From contig CAKUSI010000158.1 of NCBI GenBank assembly GCA_934678955.1, positions 1 through 8,445 on the forward strand: a stretch of DNA of 8,445 nt, given 5' to 3'. Source of the DNA: an uncultured Austwickia sp. GTDB lineage: Bacteria; Actinomycetota; Actinomycetes; Actinomycetales; Dermatophilaceae. This document shows, one piece after another, positions 1 through 6,726 of the stretch. A program made the translations under genes and the position numbers. Numbering within the stretch: position 1 is the stretch's first letter; every line of letters begins with the position of its first letter. The notes beneath the pieces are model-generated. The model did not search any database. It was not told the origin of the DNA and saw only the letters and a program-made list of their open reading frames with translations.

Positions 1-61
1 TGGGTCCGACCAGGCGCACTTCGGGGACCCGGATGCGGTCGTTGATGCGCGGTTCGCTGAT
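1..61 (-). CDS. infC: Translation initiation factor IF-3, N-terminal fragment (runs off the window)
   Basis: IF-3 binds the 30S ribosomal subunit, prevents premature joining of 50S and checks start-codon choice. Only the first 20 codons are present. They read ISEPRINDRIRVPEVRLVGP, the conserved opening of actinobacterial IF-3, and the gene continues past position 1. The apparent start is ATC at 61-59. An AAAGGAG Shine-Dalgarno lies at 74-68, six bases upstream. I read the same frame upstream to position 148 and found no ATG, GTG or TTG. The first in-frame NTG downstream is the GTG inside the conserved PEVRL segment, which would remove the family's N-terminus. Rare AUU/AUC starts are known for infC in other bacteria and allow IF-3 to repress its own translation; applying that here is inference. 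The gene follows priA and has its own predicted promoter and attenuator. The identification is firm although only a fragment is visible. Confidence 0.9.
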   Translation of the reverse strand, partial: MSEPRINDRIRVPEVRLVGP

Positions 62-369
62 GGCGTACTCCTTTGCTAGCGGTGCTCGTCGGTCGTGCTC
101 GGATGCGGTGCTCGTGGTGTCGCAGGAACTGCCGAAACGAGAAAGGGCCTCCCGCGCCACCGCGAGAAGCCCTCACCACGCTGCACAGAAAGCCACCGGC
201 CGTCGCGCGCCCGCGAAGGCGTACGACGGAGACGACCGCGGCGCGAGGGCCGCGACGAACACGGTGACCCGAGTCGAACCCGGCGACCCGAGGGCCGACG
301 CGGGTGGAAGTGTCGTGGTGACGACTTCTCTTGATGGGACCGCCGCACGGAGGCGACGGAACAGGTCGA
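62..369 (-). promoter_or_regulatory. infC 5' leader with putative attenuator
   Basis: This is the untranslated leader expected from the promoter at 404-376. It is about 310 nt long and holds no convincing gene. On the minus strand, a 12-bp hairpin with a T-rich tail (172-135) lies about 75 nt before the infC start. Upstream, GGCCCTCGCGCC (251-240) can pair with the 3' arm of that hairpin (158-146) in 12 pairs with one bulged A at 150. The two structures exclude each other, which is the usual layout of a transcription attenuator. Leaders controlling infC-rpmI-rplT operons are known in other phyla (the L20 leader of Firmicutes). I see no leader peptide and cannot tell what the ligand would be. 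Confidence 0.55.
135..172 (-). terminator. Intrinsic terminator inside the infC leader
   Basis: On the minus strand the arms GGGCTTCTCGCG (172-161) and CGCGGGAGGCCC (156-145) pair over all 12 positions, two of them G-U, around a four-base GTGG loop. The tail TTTCTCGTTT (144-135) follows directly. This is a strong canonical hairpin and T-tract. Because it lies between the promoter and infC, it would stop transcription before the gene unless an alternative fold forms. Confidence 0.75.
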
Positions 370-375
370 TCAAGA

Positions 376-404
376 AGTTTACCAGGCTCACCGCGGACTC
401 CGAA
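376..404 (-). promoter_or_regulatory. Predicted promoter for infC
   Basis: The minus strand has TAAACT (381-376) as a -10 box (TAnnnT) and TTCGGA (404-399) as a weak -35 box, separated by exactly 17 bases. Transcription would begin near 370-369. The -35 matches TTGACA at only three of six positions, so the call rests on the -10 box, the spacing and the position between priA and the attenuator. A 9-bp inverted repeat (406-414 and 440-448) sits next to the -35. Confidence 0.45.
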
Positions 405-405
405 C

Positions 406-448
406 GCGGGAGGCCACTACGAGCACAACGATCCGCAACGCCTCCCGC
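406..448 (-). repeat. 9-bp inverted repeat downstream of priA
   Basis: On the minus strand GCGGGAGGC (448-440) and GCCTCCCGC (414-406) are perfect reverse complements separated by 25 bases. The structure begins six bases after the priA stop codon. It could be the 3' stem of the his mRNA or an operator at the infC promoter. No T-run follows, so it is not a classical terminator. The arm GCGGGAGGC recurs exactly in the 3' arm of the infC attenuator (155-147). Confidence 0.4.
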
Positions 449-454
449 TCCCGG

Positions 455-1213
455 TCAGGGGCGGCCGGCGACCTCCAGCGCGTCGGTGAGGGTGAAGGCG
501 CCCCGATAGAGGGCCGATCCGACGATGGCCCCCTCGACTCCCTCGGGCACGAGGGCGCGCAGCGTACGCAGGTCGTCGAGGCTGGACACCCCTCCGGAGG
601 CAACGACCGGCGCGGTGGTCGCCGCGCACACGTCCCGCAGCAGGGTCACGTTCGGCCCGTTCAGCATCCCGTCGCGCTGGACGTCGGTCACGACGTAGCG
701 GCAGCACCCCTCGGAGTCCAGGCGCGCCAGCGTCTGCCAGAGGTCCCCGCCCTCGCGCGTCCATCCCCGCGCGGCCAGCGTGGAGCCGCGCACATCCAAC
801 CCGACCGCGACCCGATCCCCGTGCTGGGCCACGGCTTTCGCAGTCCATTCCGGGTCCTCCAGCGCGGCGGTGCCGATGTTGACGCGACGGCACCCCGTCG
901 CGAGGGCCCGGGTCAGGGTCTCCTCATCCCGGATCCCCCCGGACAGCTCGACCTGCATGTCCAGCCGGCCGACGATCGAGGCGATGAGCTCGTAGTTGCT
1001 CCCCCGCCCGAACGCCGCGTCGAGGTCGACCAGGTGCAGCCATTGCGCGCCGTCGCGCTGCCAGCGCATCGCGGCCTCGTACGGGTCGCCGTACTGACCA
1101 CCGGACCCGGCGATCCCCTGTTCCAGCTGCACCGCCTGGCCGTCGACGATGTCGACGGCGGGAAGGAGCTCCAGGCGCGGGGCGGAGGCGTCGGGGCTGG
1201 TCTGGGAGGTCAT
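455..1213 (-). CDS. priA: Phosphoribosyl isomerase PriA (HisA/TrpF-type)
   Basis: This 252-aa TIM-barrel enzyme isomerises ProFAR to PRFAR in histidine synthesis. In many actinobacteria the PriA form also performs the TrpF step of tryptophan synthesis. The general-base Asp is D21 in [10 protein letters not shown], and the partner Asp is D177 in [11 protein letters not shown]149 and W151 in the RGW segment match the residues that switch PriA between its two substrates. The phosphate-binding segments SGGIRD (91-96), [11 protein letters not shown] (205-215) and GAIVGSALY (228-236) are present. The start is the ATG overlapping the 34-aa ORF stop as ATGA, with AAAGG about eight bases upstream. The first 12 residues are an unaligned tail. 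Position 29 is Gln in AVQLEQG, where the Mycobacterium and Streptomyces PriA and E. coli HisA sequences I recall have Arg. K in GKALY is Ser233. Dual function is therefore likely but not certain. Confidence 0.95.
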   Translation of the reverse strand: MTSQTSPDASAPRLELLPAVDIVDGQAVQLEQGIAGSGGQYGDPYEAAMRWQRDGAQWLHLVDLDAAFGRGSNYELIASIVGRLDMQVELSGGIRDEETLTRALATGCRRVNIGTAALEDPEWTAKAVAQHGDRVAVGLDVRGSTLAARGWTREGGDLWQTLARLDSEGCCRYVVTDVQRDGMLNGPNVTLLRDVCAATTAPVVASGGVSSLDDLRTLRALVPEGVEGAIVGSALYRGAFTLTDALEVAGRP

Positions 1214-1314
1214 CGTCGGCCTTTCGGTTCGGGAGCAACGGTCCGCACGGCGGCGGGCCAGGGTGCATCGGACTGGAGGTATGAGCGCAGGCGCGGTGCC
1301 TCGGGAGAGGTCAT
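1210..1314 (-). CDS. 34-aa small ORF coupled to hisH and priA
   Basis: The ORF exactly fills the gap between hisH and priA. Its ATG overlaps the hisH stop as ATGA, and its TGA overlaps the priA ATG as ATGA, so both junctions have the 4-bp overlap typical of translational coupling. The product starts [15 protein letters not shown] and ends PEPKGRR. It has 34 residues, is rich in Pro, Ala and Arg, and shows no membrane segment or known motif. Its start resembles the priA N-terminus: MTSPEAPRL against [14 protein letters not shown], with matching DNA at ATGACCTC and CCGCGCCTG. It may be a real microprotein, a coupling element that carries ribosomes to priA, or the remnant of a duplicated priA 5' end. 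The AAAGG used by priA lies within its last codons. Confidence 0.45.
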   Translation of the reverse strand: MTSPEAPRLRSYLQSDAPWPAAVRTVAPEPKGRR

Positions 1315-1964
1315 CGAAGGCCCGCCAGCCAGTTGCCCAGGAGGTGGGCGCCCGCGTCGCCGGACTTCTCGGGATGGAACTGCGTGGCGACGAGCGGGCC
1401 GTTCTCGACGGCCGCGACGAACGGCACGCCGTGCTCCGCCCAGGTCACCATCGGGGCCACCGCCTCGAACGGCCCGTGCGGACGCAGCGTCCACTCCTGC
1501 GCCGCGTAGGAGTGGACGAAATAGAAGCGGGCATCCTCGACGCCGGCGAAGAGGCGGCTGCCCGCCGGCACCTTCACGGCGCTCCACCCCATGTGCGGCA
1601 CGACGGCCGCCGGAAGCCGGTCGACGGTCCCGGGCCACTCGCCGAGCCCCTCCCGGCGCACGGCCGCAGGTTCGGTGGAGTTCTCGAACATGGCCTGCAG
1701 GCCGACGCAGACGCCGAGCACCGGGCGGCCGCCCGCGAGCCGCACGTCGATCAGGCGCGGGCCGTCGACGGTGGCCAGCCCCGCCATGCACGAGTGGAAG
1801 TTGCCGACGCCGGGGACGACCAGCCCGTCGCACTCTGCGACTTGGCGCGGGTCGGCGGTGAGCTGGACCTGGGCTCCCAAGCGCTCCAACATCCGCACCG
1901 CGGACCGGACGTTGCCGCTGCCGTAGTCCAGGACCACGACCCGCGGCGCGGGACTCGCGCTCAT
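1311..1964 (-). CDS. hisH: Imidazole glycerol phosphate synthase, glutaminase subunit HisH
   Basis: HisH hydrolyses glutamine and passes ammonia to HisF, which converts PRFAR to imidazole glycerol phosphate and AICAR. The 217-aa length is normal for this class I glutamine amidotransferase. [10 protein letters not shown] (10-19) is the N-terminal strand and turn. VVPGVG (49-54) forms the oxyanion region. The nucleophile is Cys86 in LGVCVGLQ, with His197 and Glu199 of TQFHPEKSG completing the triad. VPHMGW (122-127) and FYFVHSYA (147-154) are further family signatures. The ATG overlaps the stop of the upstream 225-aa gene as ATGA, and the stop overlaps the 34-aa ORF. HisF is not in the window, so its gene must be elsewhere. 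PriA, which makes the HisF substrate, is one small ORF downstream. No key residue is missing. Confidence 0.96.
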   Translation of the reverse strand: MSASPAPRVVVLDYGSGNVRSAVRMLERLGAQVQLTADPRQVAECDGLVVPGVGNFHSCMAGLATVDGPRLIDVRLAGGRPVLGVCVGLQAMFENSTEPAAVRREGLGEWPGTVDRLPAAVVPHMGWSAVKVPAGSRLFAGVEDARFYFVHSYAAQEWTLRPHGPFEAVAPMVTWAEHGVPFVAAVENGPLVATQFHPEKSGDAGAHLLGNWLAGLR

Positions 1965-2638
1965 CGTTCCATCTCCAGTCGGTAGCGCTCCTCCTCCTGC
2001 ACGAGCCGCTCGAAGGCGCGTGCATGCCGCTCCTTGGGCACGACCCGCCGCGCGCCGGGCAGGTCGGCGGCACCGATCTGGCCGGTCAGCAGGTCACGCC
2101 CCGGCAGGCCGAGTTCCACCAGCACGGACGCGAGCACCTCGAAGGCATCCAGTCCACCGTTGGCCAGGAGCGCCCGCAGGTTGCCCTCCGCGCGCGCCGC
2201 CGCCTCGCCATGAAGCCCCGCCGCGAGCACGAGGTCGGAGGGTCGCGCAGTGGGCAGCCCGGGCGCCACGACAAGCGCGTCCCGCGGCGTCCAGATCGCC
2301 CAGCGTTCGACCGCCCTCCACGCCTCCGGGTGAACGGTCACGACCGCCTGGCGGCCCACCTGAAAGAACCCGAGCGCCGGGCGCATCCGAACCCCCACGG
2401 GGCGCCCGGCCAGCGTCCGCACGGCGTCGTCGTAGGGGAATCGGGCCGCCGGCGGCCCGTCGGGCAGGACCACCGTCCACCCCTCCAACGGCCCCACCAC
2501 CAGCGGTCCGAGCCCGCGCCGCGCCCAGGCCACCGCCGAGTCCTGACGGCAGCCGGACAGGACGAAACCTCGCCCGCTGCCCGGGCCGAACGGGAGCCGG
2601 GCGCGCAGCCCGGCAGCTCTAGAGGCTGCCCTTGGCAC
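1961..2638 (-). CDS. Uncharacterised protein encoded between hisB and hisH
   Basis: I do not recognise a named family. The 225-aa product has a basic N-terminus, then [22 protein letters not shown] (25-46), the hydrophobic stretches GWTVVLPD (53-60) and RQAVVTVHP (96-104), a Trp-rich [10 protein letters not shown] (111-120), a helical middle (135-180), and a charged C-terminal helix ending [11 protein letters not shown] (215-225). No signal peptide or membrane segment is evident, so it is probably cytoplasmic. Its stop overlaps hisH as ATGA. The ATG at 2638 overlaps hisB by 20 bases and has only a weak GGGG behind it. A GTG at codon 36 (190 aa) is possible but would lose the FVLSGC segment. 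Extra ORFs between hisB and hisH occur in other actinobacterial his operons, such as that of Corynebacterium glutamicum. Tight coupling suggests co-synthesis with His enzymes. No reaction can be assigned. Confidence 0.8.
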   Translation of the reverse strand: MPRAASRAAGLRARLPFGPGSGRGFVLSGCRQDSAVAWARRGLGPLVVGPLEGWTVVLPDGPPAARFPYDDAVRTLAGRPVGVRMRPALGFFQVGRQAVVTVHPEAWRAVERWAIWTPRDALVVAPGLPTARPSDLVLAAGLHGEAAARAEGNLRALLANGGLDAFEVLASVLVELGLPGRDLLTGQIGAADLPGARRVVPKERHARAFERLVQEEERYRLEMER

Positions 2639-3257
2639 TCGGCACCCCGCTGACGCGCGGGTCCGGGCTAACGGCGGCGCGCAGGGCCCGCGCCAGCGCC
2701 TTGAACTGGGCCTCCACGATGTGGTGCGGGTCGCGGCCCGCGAGCACCCGGACGTGCAGGGCGATCTGGGCCCGGTGCGCGAGGGTCTCGAACACGTGCC
2801 GGGTCAGCGAGCCGACGTAGGCCCCACCGATGATCACGTACTCCTGACCAGCAGGTTCTCCGGAGTAGACGCAGTACGCCCGCCCGGCCACGTCGACGAC
2901 CGCCTGGGCGAGCGCCTCGTCGAGCGGCACCGTCGCCTCCCCGAAGCGGGAGATGCCGGCCTTGTCGCCGAGCGCCTCGCGCAGCGCGTCACCGAGGCAG
3001 ATCGCGACGTCCTCGACCGTGTGGTGCGCGTCGACCTCGACATCGCCCTGCGCCTGCACGTCCAGGTCGATCAGGCTGTGTTTGGCAAGGCTGAGCAGCA
3101 TGTGGTCGTAGAAGGGCACGCCGGTGTCGACGCTGCCCGCGCCGGTCCCGTCCAGGTCCACGCTGAGCCGCACGCGGCTCTCGGACGTGCCGCGGGTCAC
3201 GGTCGCCCGACGGTGCGTGCCCGCCTGTCCGCTCACCGTCTCCTCCTCGCCGCTCAT
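2619..3257 (-). CDS. hisB: Imidazoleglycerol-phosphate dehydratase
   Basis: This Mn-dependent enzyme removes water from imidazole glycerol phosphate to give imidazole acetol phosphate, the HisC substrate. The 212-aa protein is the monofunctional form, without the fused phosphatase seen in enterobacteria. It is slightly longer than the usual 195-200 aa because of a charged N-terminal tail (1-20). Metal-ligand motifs are all present: FYDHML (49-54), DAHHTVED (76-83), [11 protein letters not shown] (153-163) and [17 protein letters not shown] (176-192). The C-terminus [14 protein letters not shown] is typical. The ATG at 3257 overlaps the hisC stop as ATGA. The same frame stays open far upstream only because hisC lies over it, and the conserved domain starts after this ATG. 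The last 20 bases overlap the next gene. Confidence 0.96.
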   Translation of the reverse strand: MSGEEETVSGQAGTHRRATVTRGTSESRVRLSVDLDGTGAGSVDTGVPFYDHMLLSLAKHSLIDLDVQAQGDVEVDAHHTVEDVAICLGDALREALGDKAGISRFGEATVPLDEALAQAVVDVAGRAYCVYSGEPAGQEYVIIGGAYVGSLTRHVFETLAHRAQIALHVRVLAGRDPHHIVEAQFKALARALRAAVSPDPRVSGVPSAKGSL

Positions 3258-4441
3258 GCTGTCCCCTCTCGCGATCCGCCCGCCCCCGTCGCCGCGAAGG
3301 TGGCCACGTGCCGTCCCAACGCCTCCAGGAAGGCCGTGGTCTCCTCCGGCGTACCCGCCGTCACCCGCAGGTGCCCCGCCAGCCCCACATCGCGCACCAG
3401 CACGCCCTGATCCAGCAGAGCCTGCCAGCTCGCCGCCTCGTCCGGGAAACCGCCGATCAACACGAAGTTCGCGTCCGAGGGCACCGGCGCCAGGCCCAGC
3501 GCCGCGGACTCGACCACGATCCGGTCCCGCTGCGCCTTGATCGCCTCGACCTCCGCGAGGAGCGCGTCGCGGTGGGCCAGGGCCGCGCGGGCGATCGCCT
3601 GGGTCTGGGCGGACAGGTGGTACGGCATCCGAACCACGCGCAGGGCGTCGATCAGCGCGGGATCCGCGGCCAGGTAGCCCAGCCGCCCCCCGGCGAGGGC
3701 GAAGGCCTTGCTCATCGTGCGGCTGACGACGAGGCGGGGACGGCCGGCGAGCAGGGTGAGGGCGCTCGGTGTCCCGGCGCGGGCGAACTCCCCGTATGCC
3801 TCGTCCACCACCACGATCGCCTCCGGCGCGGCCTCGTAGACCGCCTCGATCACGTCGAGGCCCACCGCCGTGCCGGTCGGGTTGTTCGGAGAGGCGATCG
3901 CCACGACGTGCGGGGCGTGCGCGCGCACCTGATCGGCGGCCATCTGCGGCGCCAGGTCGTAGGCGCCGCCGCCCGGCACGCCCCGGAAGCCGTCGATCCA
4001 CTGCGTGGCGGTCGTGAGGGCGTAGTTCGGATACATCGAGTACGACGGCGTGAAAGCGAGCATCCTGCGGCCGGGGCCGGCGAACGCCTGCACCACGTGC
4101 AGGAGCACCTCATTGGATCCGTTGCCGGCCCAGACCTGTTCGCGGCCGATCTCCACCCCGGTGGTGGCCCGCAGGTAGTCCGCGAGGTCGTCCCGCAGCG
4201 CGGTGAACTCCCGGTCGGGGTAGCGGTTGAGATCCGGGGCGACCTTGGCCAGCGCCTCGAGCATCGCCTCGACCACGACCTGCGGGACGGGATAGCTGTT
4301 CTCGTTGGTGTTGAGTGCGACGGGAACGTCGAGTTGCGGCGCCCCGTACGCGTGCCGGCCGCGCAGATCCGGCCGCAGCAACGCCTCGATCTGGCCCGCC
4401 GCGTCATGGAGACCGACAGCGCTTCCGCCCAGGGAGCTCAC
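3254..4441 (-). CDS. hisC: Histidinol-phosphate aminotransferase
   Basis: This PLP enzyme of fold type I transfers the amino group of glutamate to imidazole acetol phosphate, giving histidinol phosphate. It has 395 residues, somewhat longer than the usual 350-370 because of about 20 extra N-terminal residues. Visible motifs are NTNENSYP (44-51), AGNGSNEVL (105-113), SPNNPTG (184-190), VVDEAYGEF (211-219) with the PLP-contacting Asp213 and Tyr216, the Schiff-base Lys245 in [17 protein letters not shown] (240-256), and the substrate-carboxylate Arg359 in LRVTAG. The start is a GTG overlapping the hisD stop as GTGA. The next gene begins inside its stop codon (ATGA). The frame is open well upstream of the GTG, but that sequence lies inside hisD and has no aminotransferase character. 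Confidence 0.95.
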   Translation of the reverse strand: MSSLGGSAVGLHDAAGQIEALLRPDLRGRHAYGAPQLDVPVALNTNENSYPVPQVVVEAMLEALAKVAPDLNRYPDREFTALRDDLADYLRATTGVEIGREQVWAGNGSNEVLLHVVQAFAGPGRRMLAFTPSYSMYPNYALTTATQWIDGFRGVPGGGAYDLAPQMAADQVRAHAPHVVAIASPNNPTGTAVGLDVIEAVYEAAPEAIVVVDEAYGEFARAGTPSALTLLAGRPRLVVSRTMSKAFALAGGRLGYLAADPALIDALRVVRMPYHLSAQTQAIARAALAHRDALLAEVEAIKAQRDRIVVESAALGLAPVPSDANFVLIGGFPDEAASWQALLDQGVLVRDVGLAGHLRVTAGTPEETTAFLEALGRHVATFAATGAGGSREGTA

Positions 4442-5829
4442 TGTCCCGACTCCCGCTGTCCCGACTCCGTCGAAGACGGCGAACGGACCGCGGCCGCCGC
4501 GCGGTCTCGGCGGGCGAGGAGTGCGTCGCCGTGTGCCGGGAGATCCTCTGCACGGGCCAGCGCGACCACGGCGTCGGTGATCTCGGCCAGTGCCTCCGCC
4601 GAGTAGTCCACCACCTGCACCGAGCGCAAGAACGAGTGCACGCCGAGCCCCGAGGCGTAGGCGCTGGTGCCGCCCGTGGGCAGCACGTGGTTGGACCCGG
4701 CCGCGTAGTCGCCGAGGCTCACGGGCGCGTGGGCGCCGACGAAGACCGCGCCGGCGTTCGTCACGAGGGCGGCGTCGGCGGCGGCGTCTTCCGTGTGGAT
4801 CTCCAGGTGCTCCGCGCCGTAGGCGTTGACGGTCCGCAGCCCCGCGGCGAGGTCGTCGACCAGCACGATCGCGGACTGCCGCCCGCGCAGGGCGGCCGCG
4901 ACCCGCTCGTAATGCTTGGTCAGCGCGAGCTGCTTGATCAGTTCGGACTCGACGCGCGTCGCCACGTCCGGGCTGTCGGTGACCAGCACTGCCGCGGCCA
5001 GCGTGTCGTGCTCCGCCTGGCTGATCATGTCGGCCGCGATGCAGACCGGGTCGGCGCCCGCGTCGGCGAGGATCGCCACCTCGGTCGGGCCGGCCTCGGC
5101 GTCGATCCCGACCACCGACCGGACCGCCCGTTTCGCGGAGGCCACGTAGACGTTTCCCGGGCCGGTGATCAGCCGCACCGGGTCGCAGACGACACTGCCG
5201 TCGGCCTCGGCCGCGCCGTAGGCGAACATCGCGACGGCCTGCGCGCCGCCCACCGCGTAGACCTCCTCCACCCCGAGGAGGTGCGCCGCGGCGAGGATGG
5301 TCGGGTGGGGGTAGCCGGCGAAGACCCCGGGGTTGTCGCGCTGCGGCGGGCTGGCCACCGCGAGCGATCCGACCCCTGCCACCTGGGCGGGGACCACGTT
5401 CATGACCACGCTGCTGGGATAGACCGCCTGGCCGCCGGGCACGTAGAGGCCGACCCGCTCCATGGGCAGCCACCGCTGAGTGACGGTTCCGCCTGGGACC
5501 ACGTGCGTCACGTGCGGGGAACGAAGCTGGTCGGTGTGCACGATCCGGGCCCGGCGAATGGCTTCCAGCAGGGCGTCGCGCACGGTCGGATCCAAAGACT
5601 CGGCCGCAGCGGCGAGGACCTCCTCGGGAACGCGCAGGTGCGCGGGGGTGACACCGTCGAACCGCTGCCCCAGCTCGCGGATCGCGTCGGCGCCGCGCTC
5701 GCGTACGGCGTCGATGATGGGGCGGACGACGTCCAGTGCGTCGTCGAGGTCGAACTCGGCGCGCGGGAGTGCCTCGCGCAGCGCGCGCGGATCGAGCGCG
5801 CGGCCGCGTAGGTCGATGCGGGAGATCAC
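4438..5829 (-). CDS. hisD: Histidinol dehydrogenase
   Basis: HisD is a zinc enzyme that oxidises L-histidinol to histidine in two NAD-dependent steps, the last reactions of the pathway. The length, 463 aa, is slightly above the usual 430-440. Zinc ligands by family alignment are Gln271 and His274 (MISQAEHD), Asp374 ([11 protein letters not shown]) and His433 (LPAHGDAL). The catalytic Glu340-His341 pair sits in [16 protein letters not shown] (126-133) and [14 protein letters not shown] (221-234) belong to the nucleotide-binding core. The start is GTG-ATC-TCC (MIS), giving the usual [10 protein letters not shown] opening. There is no Shine-Dalgarno, because a TAGAAT -10 box ends six bases before it, so the mRNA is probably leaderless. 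The C-terminal 15 codons are a low-complexity tail with a 15-bp duplication (ESGQR-ESGQ) that leads into the GTGA overlap with hisC. Confidence 0.97.
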   Translation of the reverse strand: MISRIDLRGRALDPRALREALPRAEFDLDDALDVVRPIIDAVRERGADAIRELGQRFDGVTPAHLRVPEEVLAAAAESLDPTVRDALLEAIRRARIVHTDQLRSPHVTHVVPGGTVTQRWLPMERVGLYVPGGQAVYPSSVVMNVVPAQVAGVGSLAVASPPQRDNPGVFAGYPHPTILAAAHLLGVEEVYAVGGAQAVAMFAYGAAEADGSVVCDPVRLITGPGNVYVASAKRAVRSVVGIDAEAGPTEVAILADAGADPVCIAADMISQAEHDTLAAAVLVTDSPDVATRVESELIKQLALTKHYERVAAALRGRQSAIVLVDDLAAGLRTVNAYGAEHLEIHTEDAAADAALVTNAGAVFVGAHAPVSLGDYAAGSNHVLPTGGTSAYASGLGVHSFLRSVQVVDYSAEALAEITDAVVALARAEDLPAHGDALLARRDRAAAAVRSPSSTESGQRESGQ

Positions 5830-5867
5830 CGGGCCATTCTAGGGAGCCGTGCGACCGTGGCCGTCAT
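5829..5867 (-). promoter_or_regulatory. Leaderless promoter of the his operon
   Basis: The -10 hexamer TAGAAT (5841-5836) matches the consensus at five of six positions and is followed by six bases (GGCCCG) and the GTG of hisD at 5829. Transcription would therefore begin at the start codon. The best -35 candidate is ATGACG at 5867-5862, with a long 20-base spacer, so that half is weak. A leaderless message leaves no room for a T-box or His-rich leader peptide ahead of hisD. Any feedback would have to act on the promoter or on the enzymes. Confidence 0.6.
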
Positions 5868-5931
5868 ACCGTCAGAAGCCCGCGCGAGCGTCGAGCCCGG
5901 CGAACGTCATGGCCACCGTGAAGATGGGTCC

Positions 5932-6726
5932 ATGATGACGGTCAGCGTGATGTTCGCGCCGCTCCCGGCGGAGGCGCTCGTTCGGATCGACGGCACGGGC
6001 GGCCTGGTCCGCCTCGTCCTGGCCGTCCTCGCCCTCGGGGTGGGGGCCGCCGCGCTGCGGCGCGCCGCCCACCTCGGCAACGGCCGCGACGAGCTGGTCG
6101 CGTTGGCTCGCGCCGGTCTCCAGCTGGGCACGGTGGGGTTGATCATCGCGGTGGTCCTGCAGCACTGGGGCCTGACCTGGGCGTTCGTGGCCGTCATGCT
6201 GGGGGTCGCGACGATCACCGCCGGTCGGCGGATGAGCGCCGAACGGCCCGCGCTCACGTTCCCTGCCGTCGCGGCCGCGCCGGTCCCGATCACGCTGGGT
6301 CTCATGGCGATCGGACTGCTGCCCGCGGCGCCGATCGCGGTGATCCCGACCGCGGGGATCCTGATCGGCAACGCGATGACGGCGACGGCCCTGGCGGGCC
6401 GGCGCGGGCTGGACTCCCTGACCGAACGGCGCGGGGAGTACGAAGCTGCGCTCGCCCTGGGGCTGCCACCCCGCGACGCGACCCTGCTGGTCGTGCGGGA
6501 CGCAGCGCGCATCGCCCTGATCCCCGGCCTGGATCAGACGCGCACGGCCGGGCTCGTCACGCTGCCCGGCGCGTTCGTCGGCACCCTTCTCGGTGGGGCG
6601 ACCCCGCTGGAGGCCGCCGCGCTCCAGCTGATCGTGTCCGCGGGGATCATGGCGACGCAGTCGGTCTCGGTCGTCCTCACGGTCGAGGGCGTCGCCCGCG
6701 GCCAGCTGCGCCGCACCACCGCGTAG
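5932..6726 (+). CDS. fetB: FetB-like (UPF0014) ABC-type permease
   Basis: The 264-aa product is a polytopic inner-membrane protein of the UPF0014/FetB family. The E. coli member (259 aa) pairs with the ATPase FetA in iron export. Hydrophobic segments lie near 24-42, 64-79, 83-97, 118-137, 139-155, 205-222 and 229-250. The cytoplasmic stretch RRGEYEAALALGLPPRDATLLVVRDAARIALIPGLDQTRTAGLVTLPGAF (166-215) matches the family's most conserved part, including the ALALG coupling helix and the GLVTLPG motif. I chose the ATG at 5932 because it gives family length. An upstream GTG (5857) would add 25 hydrophilic residues and overlap the hisD promoter. No good Shine-Dalgarno is seen; GAAGAT ends six bases before the ATG, so a leaderless start is possible but weak. 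No ATPase gene is adjacent, so the partner must be encoded elsewhere. The transported substrate is unproven. Confidence 0.85.
   Translation: MMTVSVMFAPLPAEALVRIDGTGGLVRLVLAVLALGVGAAALRRAAHLGNGRDELVALARAGLQLGTVGLIIAVVLQHWGLTWAFVAVMLGVATITAGRRMSAERPALTFPAVAAAPVPITLGLMAIGLLPAAPIAVIPTAGILIGNAMTATALAGRRGLDSLTERRGEYEAALALGLPPRDATLLVVRDAARIALIPGLDQTRTAGLVTLPGAFVGTLLGGATPLEAAALQLIVSAGIMATQSVSVVLTVEGVARGQLRRTTA

Noticed and set aside
265..295. tRNA-like T-arm motif (GGGTTCGACTC on the minus strand)
   Set aside because: The flanking bases do not form a T stem, and no acceptor, D-arm or anticodon arm can be drawn around it.
173..391. 72-aa minus-strand ORF as a leader peptide for infC
   Set aside because: Its GTG overlaps the predicted -10 box, so it would not be on the leader transcript. 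It has no Shine-Dalgarno and no regulatory codon run.
821..1861. 346-aa plus-strand open frame opposite priA and hisH
   Set aside because: It lies antisense to two genes with clear active-site motifs. The translation is Arg/Gly/Pro-rich without domains, as expected for an antisense shadow in GC-rich DNA.
2619..4001. Long N-terminal extensions of hisB and hisC (460 and 739 codons)
   Set aside because: The extra sequence overlaps the upstream his genes in another frame. The starts with 4-bp overlaps give proteins of family length.
4315..5811. 498-aa plus-strand open frame opposite hisD (and 3308-4606 opposite hisC)
   Set aside because: Both are antisense to hisD and hisC, have no family motif, and have compositions typical of third-position GC bias.
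5857..5931. Upstream GTG start for fetB (289 aa)
   Set aside because: It adds 25 hydrophilic residues not expected before the first membrane segment, overlaps the hisD promoter, and makes the protein longer than the family.
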